Positions 8,856 to 17,979 of a stretch of DNA of 64,000 nucleotides are shown here, one piece after another. The stretch covers positions 351,006 to 415,005 of the forward strand of contig CAKOGP040001725.1 of the NCBI GenBank assembly GCA_933822405.4, given 5' to 3'. The notes beneath the pieces are model-generated. The model worked only from the letters and a program-made list of their open reading frames with translations. It did no database searches and was not told the origin of the DNA. Made by a program: the position numbers and the translations under genes. Origin of the DNA: Cylindrotheca closterium. Its lineage: Eukaryota; Bacillariophyta; Bacillariophyceae; Bacillariales; Bacillariaceae. Within the stretch, counting starts at the first letter, position 1, and the number at the start of each line of letters is the position of its first letter.

Positions 8856-10436
8856 ATGAACAACAGCACCATATCTGCTGATATGAGCAATAGCACCATG
8901 TCTGCTGACTTTGATCCCTACCAGCCAAGCGACACCACACAAACTGTCCTCAGTTTTCTAAGTGTTCCATTCGGCATTCTATCTATATGGGGATCGTCCT
9001 TCATCATTCGCAGCATCCGGACCGAGCGGAAATGGAGTCCTTATCGACGATTGATGGTTGCCCTGAGTTTATGCGATATTTTCGGAACTATAACATGCGT
9101 GATGCAACCATTTATGGGTCCTCGGGACTCGCAGTATGCCTATTCCGTGTCGATAGGAAACGATGCCACTTGTACCATGGTGGGAACCTGGTTTCAGTTG
9201 GCGCTTATGGGTCAATGGTATTGTGCAGCCTTGAGCTTCTACTTCGTTTCCACTATTCGACATGGCGTTACGGAAGCTGCCTTTGCCGGAAAGCACGAAC
9301 GATGGATTCATGCCATCATTATAACATTTCATGTTGTCACGGCTGTTGCTGGGGCCATCTGGGACTTGTACTTTCAACGACAGATTAACCCTGGTTGCTG
9401 GATTGCAGAACCACCGGAAAAGGGTTGTTCTGGAATGAACTGCTATTCTGAACTGATGGCATATATATATGGGTTCCCGACTATCATGGCTCTCTTTGTG
9501 ATCCTCATCAACCACCGGCTGCTGTACGTTCATGTCAAAAAGACGATAGCAGAAGGACAACACAAGGCGTTGGAAGCCGAACAGAGACTTCGAGATTACC
9601 AACAGCAAGACGACCAACTGCAACTGCAAAATTCTGATAGAATCAACAAGTCGGATAGATTCAACAAGTCGGAGAGGATCAACAAGTCCGATAGAACCAA
9701 ATCGGATAGAACCAAGACAGAAGGCACTCTCGACCAAACGAGCAATCATACTTCTCGTATCAGTGTACTGCAATCGTCCGACAAGCAATGGGAACGAGTC
9801 CGACAAGTTCGGCTTCAATCTACCTTGTATGTTACAGCATACTTTCTCACATTCATTTGGTCTGCAGTCATTAACTTTCTCAACAGTCGACGCTTACAAA
9901 ATCAATATGAACATGCTGGATCAGTGTACTTACCCCTGTTGATATTGCAATCTATTTTTTTGCCATCCCAGGGTCTGTTCAATGCCATGGTCTTCATTCG
10001 TCCCAGGTTCAATGCGAACCGCAAGAAGTATCCCAGACAAACCCGTGTTTGGTATGTTAAGCGATCTATCTATGGGGAATGCGTTGAACCTTCTTCACAC
10101 TGGCAAATCAGCGGAATGAGCAGACTCAGCAAAATGAGTAGAATGAGCCGAAACAGCAGAACGAGCATGAGCATGAGTGGACTCGTCGCCAGCGGTGCAG
10201 TTGGAAGACTAGGGAAAGACTCTGAAGACGAAGGTCTCGGAATATCGAAACTAGACCAATCGGCAATCTTTCCACAGGGTCCTCGTATTGTATCTAATGA
10301 CGATGAGCCTTCCAAAGGCAGGGAGGACGAAGGAGTCCCAGAAGTGTCGAAAATAGAAGACGCATCGTCAATCATTCCAGAGGGAAACGAATCCAGCGAC
10401 GAGCTTGTCATTGCCGAAGAGAAGAGCGAGAGGTAG
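8856..10436 (+). CDS. Seven-transmembrane receptor, GPCR-like (paralogue 1)
   Basis: 526 residues from ATG at 8856, chosen because the upstream open frame has no ATG and the N-terminus then starts with N-glycosylation sites (Asn-Asn-Ser-Thr). Seven hydrophobic segments follow in order. A Cys at the top of helix 3 and Cys residues in the second outer loop can form the usual bridge. Helix 7 ends in Leu-Pro-Ser-Gln-Gly-Leu-Phe-Asn-Ala, then an Arg-Pro, the pattern of cAMP-receptor/Git3-like eukaryotic GPCRs. The third inner loop is enlarged by a repeat of Asn-Lys-Ser-Asp-Arg type (9637-9720). The tail carries Met-Ser-Arg repeats and acidic Ser-rich stretches suited to phosphorylation. Ligand and G protein are unknown. 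The next gene is a tandem paralogue. Confidence 0.82.
   Translation: MNNSTISADMSNSTMSADFDPYQPSDTTQTVLSFLSVPFGILSIWGSSFIIRSIRTERKWSPYRRLMVALSLCDIFGTITCVMQPFMGPRDSQYAYSVSIGNDATCTMVGTWFQLALMGQWYCAALSFYFVSTIRHGVTEAAFAGKHERWIHAIIITFHVVTAVAGAIWDLYFQRQINPGCWIAEPPEKGCSGMNCYSELMAYIYGFPTIMALFVILINHRLLYVHVKKTIAEGQHKALEAEQRLRDYQQQDDQLQLQNSDRINKSDRFNKSERINKSDRTKSDRTKTEGTLDQTSNHTSRISVLQSSDKQWERVRQVRLQSTLYVTAYFLTFIWSAVINFLNSRRLQNQYEHAGSVYLPLLILQSIFLPSQGLFNAMVFIRPRFNANRKKYPRQTRVWYVKRSIYGECVEPSSHWQISGMSRLSKMSRMSRNSRTSMSMSGLVASGAVGRLGKDSEDEGLGISKLDQSAIFPQGPRIVSNDDEPSKGREDEGVPEVSKIEDASSIIPEGNESSDELVIAEEKSER
9637..9720 (+). repeat. Coding minisatellite in the receptor's third inner loop
   Basis: About four imperfect copies of a 21-base unit, the last ones shortened, encode (Ile/Phe)-Asn-Lys-Ser-(Asp/Glu)-Arg heptads. 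The paralogue at 11250-12632 lacks the array at the same place, so it expanded after the duplication. Confidence 0.8.
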
Positions 10437-11249
10437 TCTTCAAGTGCAATGCATACCTTCGAATGGAGAACCGTCGATTGAAAACTTGCGAGAAAAACAG
10501 AAGAACAAGATGAAAGGAAGTTTCAACAATGATGACTGCCAAACCACAAAGGCGGCTGGCCTCCAAACAACAAAGCAATGATACGCCGAACATCTTAGTC
10601 TGTTGTTATTCCTTCGTTGACAGATTGTCAGGATGAATGAGCACCAACCAGAAGAAACACTATCCAACTGGTAATCGGAAGACTTCCTCGACAGAAACAG
10701 TGCATACATTTCATAAAAATAAACTGTATTCGAACTCAATATCAATATCGATGCTGGATGCCATCAAAAAACTTGTTCGACTTGTGCTCACAATATCACC
10801 ATCTTCACGCCGTCGATCCACTTCACCTCTTTCATATCAAAGAAACTTGTTTGCTTGTTTGTTTGCTTGAGCAACTAATTCAAAAGACATTTTGTTGCAA
10901 TTGACAAGAACACATAGGTAATTGCGATCCACACCACTTTCATGACGGTCAAGGCTCACCGCCAATGAAAAAGGTACGAATCATTTTGAATATACTCGTA
11001 TACTCGTATTCAGAATGTCGTGACCTCTGCGACGTCATCGTTTTTTAATCAAACTAATCGTATCGGTCGACTGGCAGGCGTGCGTGGTGTGTACATACAG
11101 TACTAATATGTATCATATTCATCTCCTCCACGGTATTCAACTTCCGGACGTCATGCAGCAGTATTACCCGGTACATGAGGACATCACCAACGCAGCACTA
11201 AGAACACTAGCATGCTAAGCGCCGTACTTCATAAACGAACAACAAGAAC
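10437..11249. other. Intergenic DNA between the two tandem receptor genes
   Basis: About 810 bases. The first part is the 3' flank of the upstream gene and resembles the 3' flank of the downstream paralogue (shared words around gtcgattgaaaacttg, cagattgtcaggatgaatgagcac and ccaactggtaa), so the duplication included 3' untranslated DNA. A tatactcgtatactcgtattc stretch lies near 10990. No separate gene was seen. Confidence 0.55.
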
Positions 11250-12632
11250 ATGTCTGCTAATTTTGACCCCTATCAGCCAAGCGATACCATACAAACTGTC
11301 CTAAGTTTTCTAATGGTTCCAACTGGCATCCTGTCTACATGGGGATCTTCCTGCATTATTCGTAGCATTCGCAAGGAAAGAAAGTGGAGTCCCTATCGAC
11401 GATTGATGATTGCCTTGAGCATATGCGATATTTTCTCAACAGTAGCATACGTGTTGCAACCATTCTTGGGTCCTCGCGAATCGCCGTATGCCTATGCACA
11501 GACGATAGGAAACGATGCTACTTGTACTTTGATGGGAGCCTGGAGTCAGTTGACTTTTATGGCTCACTGGTACTCCGCAGCCTTGAGTTTCTACTTTGTT
11601 TCTACTGTCCGATATGGAGTTTCGGAAACTACCTTTGCCCGAAAGTACGAACGATGGATTCATTTCATTATTGTCACATTTCATACTGTTACAGCTGTCG
11701 TTGGTGCAATTGGGGACGTGTACTTTCAACGACAAATAAACCCCGGTTGCTGGGTCGCAGAACCACCGTATACTTGTTCTGGAATGAATTGTCACTCTGA
11801 ATTGATTGCATACATATTTGGATTCCCGACTGTAATAGCTCTCTTCGTTGTGCTCATCAACAACCGGTTGCTGTACACTCATGTAAAAAAGACGATAGTC
11901 GAAGGGCATCGCAAGGCGATAGAAGCCGAAAAGCGACTTCGAATGTACCAACAGCGACAACAAGAGCAACCACTACAAAGTTCGGACACAACCAAGAGAG
12001 AAGGCACCACTAGTCCTGATCAAACTAATACTGGCACTCCAACTAGTGCGTTGCAATCATCCGACAAGCAATGGGAACGAGTCCGACAAGTTCGGATTCA
12101 ATCTACTCTGTATGTTGTCGCATATTTGATTACATTCGCTTGGTCTGCCATCATTAACATTCTCAACAGTCGGCGCTTTCAAGAGCAATACGAATACGCT
12201 GGGCGGTTGTACTTGCCCCTGTTGGTGTTGCAATCCATATTTTTGCCCTCCCAGGGTCTGTTCAATGCCATGGTATTTTTTCGTCCCAGATTCATGGCGA
12301 CTCGCAAGAAGCATCCCAAACAAACCCGAAGCTGGTGTGCTCGGCAATCCATCCAATTTGAACATATCAAGCCTTCTTCAGACCTAGGAAGTCAAGACAT
12401 CAGAGGTGTAGTGGTAATGAAAGAGGAGGAGGCAGGAGAAGACGAAGTCGTACAAATGTCGAAACGAGATCCATCGTCAATCATTCCACCGGATATTGTA
12501 TCGGGCGAGGAGCCCCCCAGTGCCGCGCAGGAGAGCGAAAGGTACTTTTCGAGTGGAAGACCGTCGAACGGAAAACTTGCAAGTGAAAAAACATCTGTTC
12601 TTATTGCTTCGACAGATTCCTGGGATGGATGA
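11250..12632 (+). CDS. Seven-transmembrane receptor, GPCR-like (paralogue 2)
   Basis: 460 residues, ATG at 11250. It is closely related to the receptor at 8856-10436 over the whole membrane core: the same Phe-Asp-Pro-Tyr-Gln-Pro-Ser-Asp N-terminus, seven helices, outer-loop cysteines, and the Leu-Pro-Ser-Gln-Gly-Leu-Phe-Asn-Ala motif at the end of helix 7. It differs in a shorter third inner loop without the heptad array and a shorter tail without Met-Ser-Arg repeats. It is likely a plasma-membrane receptor coupled to a heterotrimeric G protein, with unknown ligand. The two genes are head to tail 0.8 kb apart, a plain tandem duplication with divergence concentrated on the cytoplasmic side. 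Confidence 0.82.
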   Translation: MSANFDPYQPSDTIQTVLSFLMVPTGILSTWGSSCIIRSIRKERKWSPYRRLMIALSICDIFSTVAYVLQPFLGPRESPYAYAQTIGNDATCTLMGAWSQLTFMAHWYSAALSFYFVSTVRYGVSETTFARKYERWIHFIIVTFHTVTAVVGAIGDVYFQRQINPGCWVAEPPYTCSGMNCHSELIAYIFGFPTVIALFVVLINNRLLYTHVKKTIVEGHRKAIEAEKRLRMYQQRQQEQPLQSSDTTKREGTTSPDQTNTGTPTSALQSSDKQWERVRQVRIQSTLYVVAYLITFAWSAIINILNSRRFQEQYEYAGRLYLPLLVLQSIFLPSQGLFNAMVFFRPRFMATRKKHPKQTRSWCARQSIQFEHIKPSSDLGSQDIRGVVVMKEEEAGEDEVVQMSKRDPSSIIPPDIVSGEEPPSAAQESERYFSSGRPSNGKLASEKTSVLIASTDSWDG

Positions 12633-12741
12633 GGACGAACCAGAAGACATTCTACCCAACTGGTAAACGATACAGGCAGCATGCACATATTTTATAAAGG
12701 TATTATATTCGAAGTTAGAACAACACCGGACGAAAACAGCA

Positions 12742-13569
12742 TCAAACTTCTTCGACTTCTTGTTGATCCGTCGCATCCGGGCACTTGAAGGCAAATTCTC
12801 GCGAGGTACCATTGTCTAGACTTGAATTTGTTGTTGTTTTGGAATGTTTCTGAACCAGATTTTGTGACTGCGGTACCACACCATCTTCCTTCTCTTTTTT
12901 ATCGAAGCAGTACCAGACCTTGTTCGGTTTGGGAAAGAGCCACCAATTCAAAAGGTATTTTGTAGTAACTGGCATCAAGATATAGGTAGTTAGGACCACC
13001 ACTGCTAGGACAGTCAAGGCCTCTGCTAACAAAAAGGGTATGTCAAGACCACCAAAGGCTGGCCCAAGGAAATGGACTTGCACCCAAATCAACAAAAAGG
13101 TGACGACCACCATTTTTTCATCACTTGGTGGCCCTGAGGCTGGTTCCTTACCCTTCTGATCTTGCACAAACCAATACTCTAGGGAATGATAGGATGTTTC
13201 TATAGGTGCTTCGTCAAATTCGTTGGTGCGTTCTAGAAGCTGTTGTCTCTCTTTAGAATCCATCCAGAGCTGTAAGTGTTCGTAATTGTCAAATCGAAAT
13301 ATGTTAACATATTCGTTCGACTTGCAAGTTGTCGGTCGAATCGTTTCGGCCCCTTGGTAGCCTTCGAATCTGGACTGCACATCATTGATTTCCCTGGCCC
13401 ATTGCTGAAATTGCGATTCCTTGCCTCGGACGACCTTGTGTTTGGCAAAGATGGTCAGATTTTGTGCACCGCCTTGAGAATGGTGCTCAGCGGCTCCTTC
13501 AGCGTAGTGACGACGTTCCAGGATCTGTCCCTTTTGCGGCCCTTCAATATCTTCTCCTTCTGTCATCAT
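12742..13569 (-). CDS. ABM-domain membrane protein (paralogue 1)
   Basis: 275 residues, ATG at 13569 (a second ATG follows at 13566). Residues ~35-135 form an antibiotic-biosynthesis-monooxygenase (ABM) dimeric alpha/beta barrel: a first strand with Thr-Ile-Phe-Ala-Lys-His-Lys, a helix with Gln-Gln-Trp, and a later strand and helix with Tyr-Val-Asn-Ile-Phe-Arg-Phe-Asp. Residues ~155-225 hold two hydrophobic helices, which anchor the domain in a membrane, and the tail is polar. ABM domains act on small reactive metabolites or sense haem and quinones; the substrate is unknown here. The gene converges on the receptor at 11250-12632 and is followed by a tandem copy upstream. Confidence 0.75.
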   Translation of the reverse strand: MMTEGEDIEGPQKGQILERRHYAEGAAEHHSQGGAQNLTIFAKHKVVRGKESQFQQWAREINDVQSRFEGYQGAETIRPTTCKSNEYVNIFRFDNYEHLQLWMDSKERQQLLERTNEFDEAPIETSYHSLEYWFVQDQKGKEPASGPPSDEKMVVVTFLLIWVQVHFLGPAFGGLDIPFLLAEALTVLAVVVLTTYILMPVTTKYLLNWWLFPKPNKVWYCFDKKEKEDGVVPQSQNLVQKHSKTTTNSSLDNGTSREFAFKCPDATDQQEVEEV

Positions 13570-13908
13570 GGTATTGCGTCTTAATGTAGTAAAGAGAGGC
13601 AGTTTAAGATTTTATACATCAGTAGTCGTAATATGTTGATACTATAAAATATCTCGTCGTCATTTTGACACACGTAGTTTGTATTTTCGTGCGTGTTATT
13701 TCCGGCTGCTTTATTTTGAACTTCTTCGAAGCAAAATGCCAGCGATACCAATTTGTCGTGCCATTTTTTATGTTCTTCCTCAGTTGTCCAAAATAAGGTA
13801 CTACAAACATCCCATGTTTCTATATCGCGACCGTTAGTACCCTTTCCTCTTTCTCCCGACACATAAAACGTTTTGTGTGTATTGTCACCTGCCGCGATAC
13901 CATTACCA
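13570..13908. other. Intergenic DNA between the two ABM genes
   Basis: About 340 bases holding the 3' flank of the upstream ABM gene and the promoter of the downstream one. An open minus-strand frame crosses it and overlaps the 3' end of the second ABM gene, but its N-terminal residues are an alternative-frame reading of that gene, so it is not called. Confidence 0.5.
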
Positions 13909-14751
13909 TCAAACTTGTTCGACTTCTTCTTCACGTGGTCGACCCGCCGAATCGGGGCACTTGAAGGCAAATTCTCGCGGGGTACCATCATCTAGACTTG
14001 ACTTTGTTGTTTGCATTGATTGTTTCTTGACCAGATCTTGTGACGGTACCACACCATCCTTTTTCCCTTTCTTATCAAAGCAGTACCAGACCTTGTTCGG
14101 GTTGGGAAAAAGCCACCAATGCAAAAGGTATTTCGTGGTAATTGGCATCGAGATATAGGTCGTTAAGATCACAACTGTTATGACAGTCAAAGCTTCCGCC
14201 AATAGAGGGGGGATGTCAAGACCACCAAAGGCTGGCCCAAGGAAATGGACTTGGAGCCAAATCAACAAAAAGGTAACGACCACCATTTTTTGCTTGCTTG
14301 GTGGCGCTGGGGCTGGTTTCCCAACATCGGTCTGATCTTGAACAAACCAATACTCTAGGGAATGATAGGATGTTTCTATTGGTTCTTCGTCAAATTCGTT
14401 GGTGCGCTCTAGGAATTGTTGTCTCTCTGTAGAATCCATCCAGAGCTGCAAGTGTTCGTAATTGTCAAATCGAAATATGTTGACATATTCATTAGACTTG
14501 CAAGTTGTCGGTCGAACGATTTCAACCCCTTGGTAGCCTTCAAATTTGGATAACGTGGCATTGATTTCCCTGGCCCATTGCTGAAATTGCGATTCCTTGC
14601 CTCGGACGACCTTGTGTTTGGCAAAGATTGTCAGATTCTGGTTGCTACCTCCTCCTCCTTGAGAGTGGTGCTTTGCGGCTCCTTCAGCGTAGTACCGACG
14701 TTCCAGAATCTGTCCTTTTTGGGATCCTTCAATATCTTCTCCTTCTATCAT
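13909..14751 (-). CDS. ABM-domain membrane protein (paralogue 2)
   Basis: 280 residues from ATG at 14751, chosen because from there the N-terminus (Met-Ile-Glu-Gly-Glu-Asp-Ile-Glu-Gly) matches the paralogue's start. The frame stays open about 50 codons upstream without conserved sequence. The ABM barrel and the two C-terminal membrane helices match the neighbour at 12742-13569 nearly residue for residue. Small differences are a Gly-Gly-Gly-Ser insertion before the barrel and changes in the linker before the first helix. Both end in acidic tails. The role is presumably redundant with, or slightly divergent from, paralogue 1: a membrane-tethered small-molecule-handling domain. Confidence 0.75.
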   Translation of the reverse strand: MIEGEDIEGSQKGQILERRYYAEGAAKHHSQGGGGSNQNLTIFAKHKVVRGKESQFQQWAREINATLSKFEGYQGVEIVRPTTCKSNEYVNIFRFDNYEHLQLWMDSTERQQFLERTNEFDEEPIETSYHSLEYWFVQDQTDVGKPAPAPPSKQKMVVVTFLLIWLQVHFLGPAFGGLDIPPLLAEALTVITVVILTTYISMPITTKYLLHWWLFPNPNKVWYCFDKKGKKDGVVPSQDLVKKQSMQTTKSSLDDGTPREFAFKCPDSAGRPREEEVEQV

Positions 14752-15160
14752 GGCGGTGTTGAGGATATTTGTTGTCTGGGAAAGTGTATACTGTTGTTTT
14801 GTTTCTTTTATGTTTGTATGATGTCTCGCCGCAATAACACTTATTTTGTATTTTCGAACGTGTTTCGTGTTTGTACTAGTATGGGAACTTCTTCGAAGCA
14901 TGTGCAGGATATTTGTCGCGTCACTGGTGGATGGATGTTCTTCTTCGTTGGTTGTACAAAATAACGAGCGTACCTACAGCATCTACCGGCACATCAAAAA
15001 TGCCTGCAACTGTCTTTTCTTCCCATACATCAAATGGTGTAGGTACATGTAGCATTAATATCATCTACAGCAAAACCTACCGGTATACCAGACCGGTACT
15101 AAAAGAATTCTAGTCTGGTCATGATGGCAGAATACCAAAAACTATGACTCAGTTTCTTGC
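14752..15160. other. Intergenic DNA
   Basis: About 410 bases upstream of the second ABM gene and downstream of the LON-domain gene. It contains taccggtata and agaccggtact motifs near 15075-15100, which recur in other intergenic stretches of this window. No gene was supported. Confidence 0.45.
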
Positions 15161-16582
15161 TTACCAAAGGTCATCGTCAAACCACGCACCCTTTTGAGGT
15201 GTCCTTTCTTGCTCCTGAAGCTCAATAGTATCGTCTAATTCTTCGTCTAATGATCCGCTAGTAGTATATTCCAAGGCTGCCTGCTCCATCCGCCGTCGTT
15301 CTCTTGCAACCATTTCGCCAAGCCATTTAAGTTGCGTCTCGGGAGAGTCCAGACTGAGCAAGGCCAAAAAATCCAAGACAGGGTCCAACTGTAGCTGAAG
15401 AAAATCTTGTTCGGCCTTGGTTTCTAACTCTTGGACACGTCGTCTTGCTGGCAAGTCCAAGTCTTCCAAATGAATCGGTAGCTTCAGAGGACCACCATTC
15501 TTGGTGGCAGCCTCCACCATGAGTTCGTTCCGATCCGAGTTCAAAAGTTGTTGCCGTCCGGCTTGTATCGTCAAGCAAAGAGATTGCCAAACTTGAGCGG
15601 CCTGCCAAATATTCGTACTATCATTGGAATCCTTCTCCACTATCAAATCATCTGGCAGGGCCTTGGCCAAATTCACCAATGCGTTGGGTGGCATTTCGTG
15701 AGCCCAAATGCCCAATTCGTACATGGTTTTCAGCAACCGAAAATCGGTCGACATTTGGTTCAAAATGTCTTCGTTTTGGAGTTTCTCCCCGTTCGTAGTG
15801 GCAAAACGCTCCTGCTGCCGTATTCTCACTGGGCCCTTTAGGTATTCCGACGATCGCATCAATCGTTGTTTGCGGCATGCCGCCTCTGGATTGTCAATCC
15901 CACAAATGTCCACGACGCCTTCACTTTGACAGTACACTGTAATGCGTCGGATTACTTTATTGCCATCACCATCATCACCCAATAGTGGATCATAGGCAGC
16001 TTCCATGTCCGTGACTCGCAACAATGTGCCCGTCGTGGCAATCTTCCCCGTATCAGCAGCCATCAAGGTGACGCAAAAGAGTGGAGGCGTATTTGAAGAA
16101 ACATTCAGATCCAATGCCATTTGCAAATTTCTGGGTTCGACATTGTTCAGTGTATGATTGCCAATGGGAAGATAGACGGCTGGGATTGGGTAGATTGGTA
16201 CCGTCATCATTGTGGTGGCATCCTCCGAATCATTCTTGGAACTAATAGTACTGGTACTACTACTAGTTGGCACCGATGGATCTATCCATCGCACATTTTG
16301 ATAGGCTGGTTGATGATATCGCTGCTCTGCTATCGATTGGAGGTTGGGACGGATGTAAGCATGAAGCGAAACATCGCGTCGGAAAGGAAGATGCTGCTGA
16401 TGATGATTTCGGTTGCTGATGGAAGGCATCATCATGTCAGAATGCCAAGAATGATGATGCTCATCACCATAAGTAGAGGGACTGGATCGTATTGGCTTGG
16501 CATTGGAAAAAGATTGTATGCATGGCCACAATCGACAAAAACAGATCACTAATAGTACATGGACGGTATGGGACTTCATCAT
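15161..16582 (-). CDS. Plastid-targeted protein with LON substrate-binding-like domain
   Basis: 473 residues from ATG at 16582. The longer open frame upstream does not start with a targeting sequence, whereas this start gives a hydrophobic signal peptide ending Cys-Ile-Gln-Ser-Phe-Ser, close to the Ala-Phe type cleavage motif of diatom plastid presequences. Residues ~125-330 resemble the N-terminal LON (PUA-like) domain: Val-Pro-Ile-Tyr-Pro-Ile-Pro, a Leu-Pro-Ile-Gly strand and Asn-Leu-Gln-Met-Ala. There is no AAA+ or Ser-Lys protease part, so it is not a Lon protease; stand-alone LON-domain proteins act in protein binding or quality control. The C-terminal ~150 residues are helical with charged stretches. 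The LON assignment is moderate. Confidence 0.65.
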   Translation of the reverse strand: MMKSHTVHVLLVICFCRLWPCIQSFSNAKPIRSSPSTYGDEHHHSWHSDMMMPSISNRNHHQQHLPFRRDVSLHAYIRPNLQSIAEQRYHQPAYQNVRWIDPSVPTSSSTSTISSKNDSEDATTMMTVPIYPIPAVYLPIGNHTLNNVEPRNLQMALDLNVSSNTPPLFCVTLMAADTGKIATTGTLLRVTDMEAAYDPLLGDDGDGNKVIRRITVYCQSEGVVDICGIDNPEAACRKQRLMRSSEYLKGPVRIRQQERFATTNGEKLQNEDILNQMSTDFRLLKTMYELGIWAHEMPPNALVNLAKALPDDLIVEKDSNDSTNIWQAAQVWQSLCLTIQAGRQQLLNSDRNELMVEAATKNGGPLKLPIHLEDLDLPARRRVQELETKAEQDFLQLQLDPVLDFLALLSLDSPETQLKWLGEMVARERRRMEQAALEYTTSGSLDEELDDTIELQEQERTPQKGAWFDDDLW

Positions 16583-16701
16583 ACAGAGGATGATGACATT
16601 CGATGGGTCGGTTCGTTCGTGTGGAGAAGAAGATTTTTTGAAAAGATGCGTCAGCTGAGAAATTAAAAATTCGTTCGTATTTTTGTATTTTGAAAAAATC
16701 C

Positions 16702-16885
16702 GCACAAACCCGCAATAAGGGCAGCGCAAAGTCAGTTTTGATGGCGGTACCTGGTACTGGTAGCTTGGGTAAGCTTGGGGACAAATCGAAAGAAATTATT
16801 TTTAACAACGCATGATGTTGGGTTGCGGATTTGACAGCGGTACTGCAATAGCCCAAACCCACTCGAACCTGCGATGACGAGAAGA
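16702..16885. repeat. Dispersed non-coding repeat, copy A
   Basis: Matches 17658-17875 in the same orientation. The core at 16781-16858 (gaaagaaattatttttaac ... tgcaatagcccaaa) is almost identical to 17771-17848, and the outer parts share a cgcaa-ggg-agcgcaaagt block and a gcggta block. No open frame is conserved between copies. It lies in the upstream region of the LON-domain gene. Confidence 0.75.
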
Positions 16886-16904
16886 AAATAATTCTTAATC
16901 TGGT

Positions 16905-17312
16905 GACCTCGAAGAGCTCAAATAGGATTTTAAGTAGCATCAGATGCAAACAGAAGGGTGGTATGTTGACGTCGAATGGGGATTTGAAGTAATAGCGACG
17001 GGTGCACACAGCAGCCAGGGCAGGATGTTCTTGACCTCAAAGAGGATTTAAAGTAGCGACAGAGGCGCACAGAAGGGCGGTTTAAAGTAGCAACATGTTG
17101 CACACAGAAGGGCGGTAAGTTGACCTCGAAAGAAGATTTAACGTAAACCACAAATGCACACAGAAGGGTGATGGTATGTTGACCTAAAAGAGAATTTAAA
17201 GTTGCAACATGAAGCGCACAGAAGGGCACAATGCTGACCTCCAGTAGGACTTAAAAGTGGCATCATGTTGCACACAGAAGGGCGTAGTGTTGACCTCGAA
17301 CGAGGATTTTTG
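16905..17312. repeat. Degenerate minisatellite, about 60-bp unit
   Basis: Six or seven diverged tandem copies carry the successive words gacctcgaa(g)agga, tttaaagtagc(a/g)aca, (tg)cacacagaagggcgg and t(a/g)tgttgacct. Copies differ by substitutions and small indels, so the array is old. It sits between the two copies of the dispersed repeat and encodes no conserved protein. Confidence 0.75.
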
Positions 17313-17657
17313 AACCCATCAGCATTTGAATGAATGGCAGTGCTATGCTACTACCATCGGTGCTGGGCGGGATATGCTGAATGATTGAAAAAGGAAGAAA
17401 AAATACTGTCGAAACCAGAAAAGAAATACCAAAAACGCAAAAGCTGACAGTCTTGCTTGACCATGCAGCTATGCCCCTTCTAGTGTCTTCATCATCTCAC
17501 AGGCTCCCACTGCGAACAAATAACATCGTGTCTAACCTTCGCTCCGTCCGCCAACCCAACCACACTTATTATCCACAGAGCAGAGAAGCTGTGCACGTTT
17601 GTCGACTCGACGGAATTTTGAGACCAGCGGGAAGCTCTGCCGCTCAAAACTTAAAGT

Positions 17658-17875
17658 GCACAAAAGCCGCAAGGGTAGCGCAAAGTAATTGGTTGCGGTT
17701 TTGATTGCGGTAGCTCTAGGTATCATGCAGGAACGAATGGAAATTAAATATAAAATACTGAAAACCTTGGGACAAAACTGAAAGAAATTATTTTTAACAC
17801 CACATGATGTTGGGTTGCGGATTTGACAGCGGTACTGCAATAGCCCAAATACACTCCAAACACACACGGCAATGA
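17658..17875. repeat. Dispersed non-coding repeat, copy B
   Basis: Second copy of the element described at 16702-16885. It lies about 100 bases upstream of the DUF2306-like gene, so it could contribute promoter or leader sequence. It carries an extra ~35 bases (around 17722-17760) relative to copy A. Confidence 0.75.
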
Positions 17876-17979
17876 CAAATAATATTCTTCATCAGCTCTT
17901 GCATACCGGTAATACACATACAAGCAATCTTTACCCAACCAAGAAAGATTATTGCATGGACGATAAAGTATTGTGAATC

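Noticed and set aside
13581..13991. Minus-strand open frame between the ABM genes
   Set aside because: Its N-terminal part overlaps the ABM gene's 3' end in another frame, and the rest has no family marks or paralogue.
15161..16582. Full Lon protease
   Set aside because: No Walker A/B ATPase motifs and no Ser-Lys protease domain are present; only a LON N-terminal-like part is seen.
17381..17704. Plus-strand open frame of 107 codons
   Set aside because: It runs into the dispersed repeat and has neither a recognisable domain nor a counterpart at the other repeat copy.
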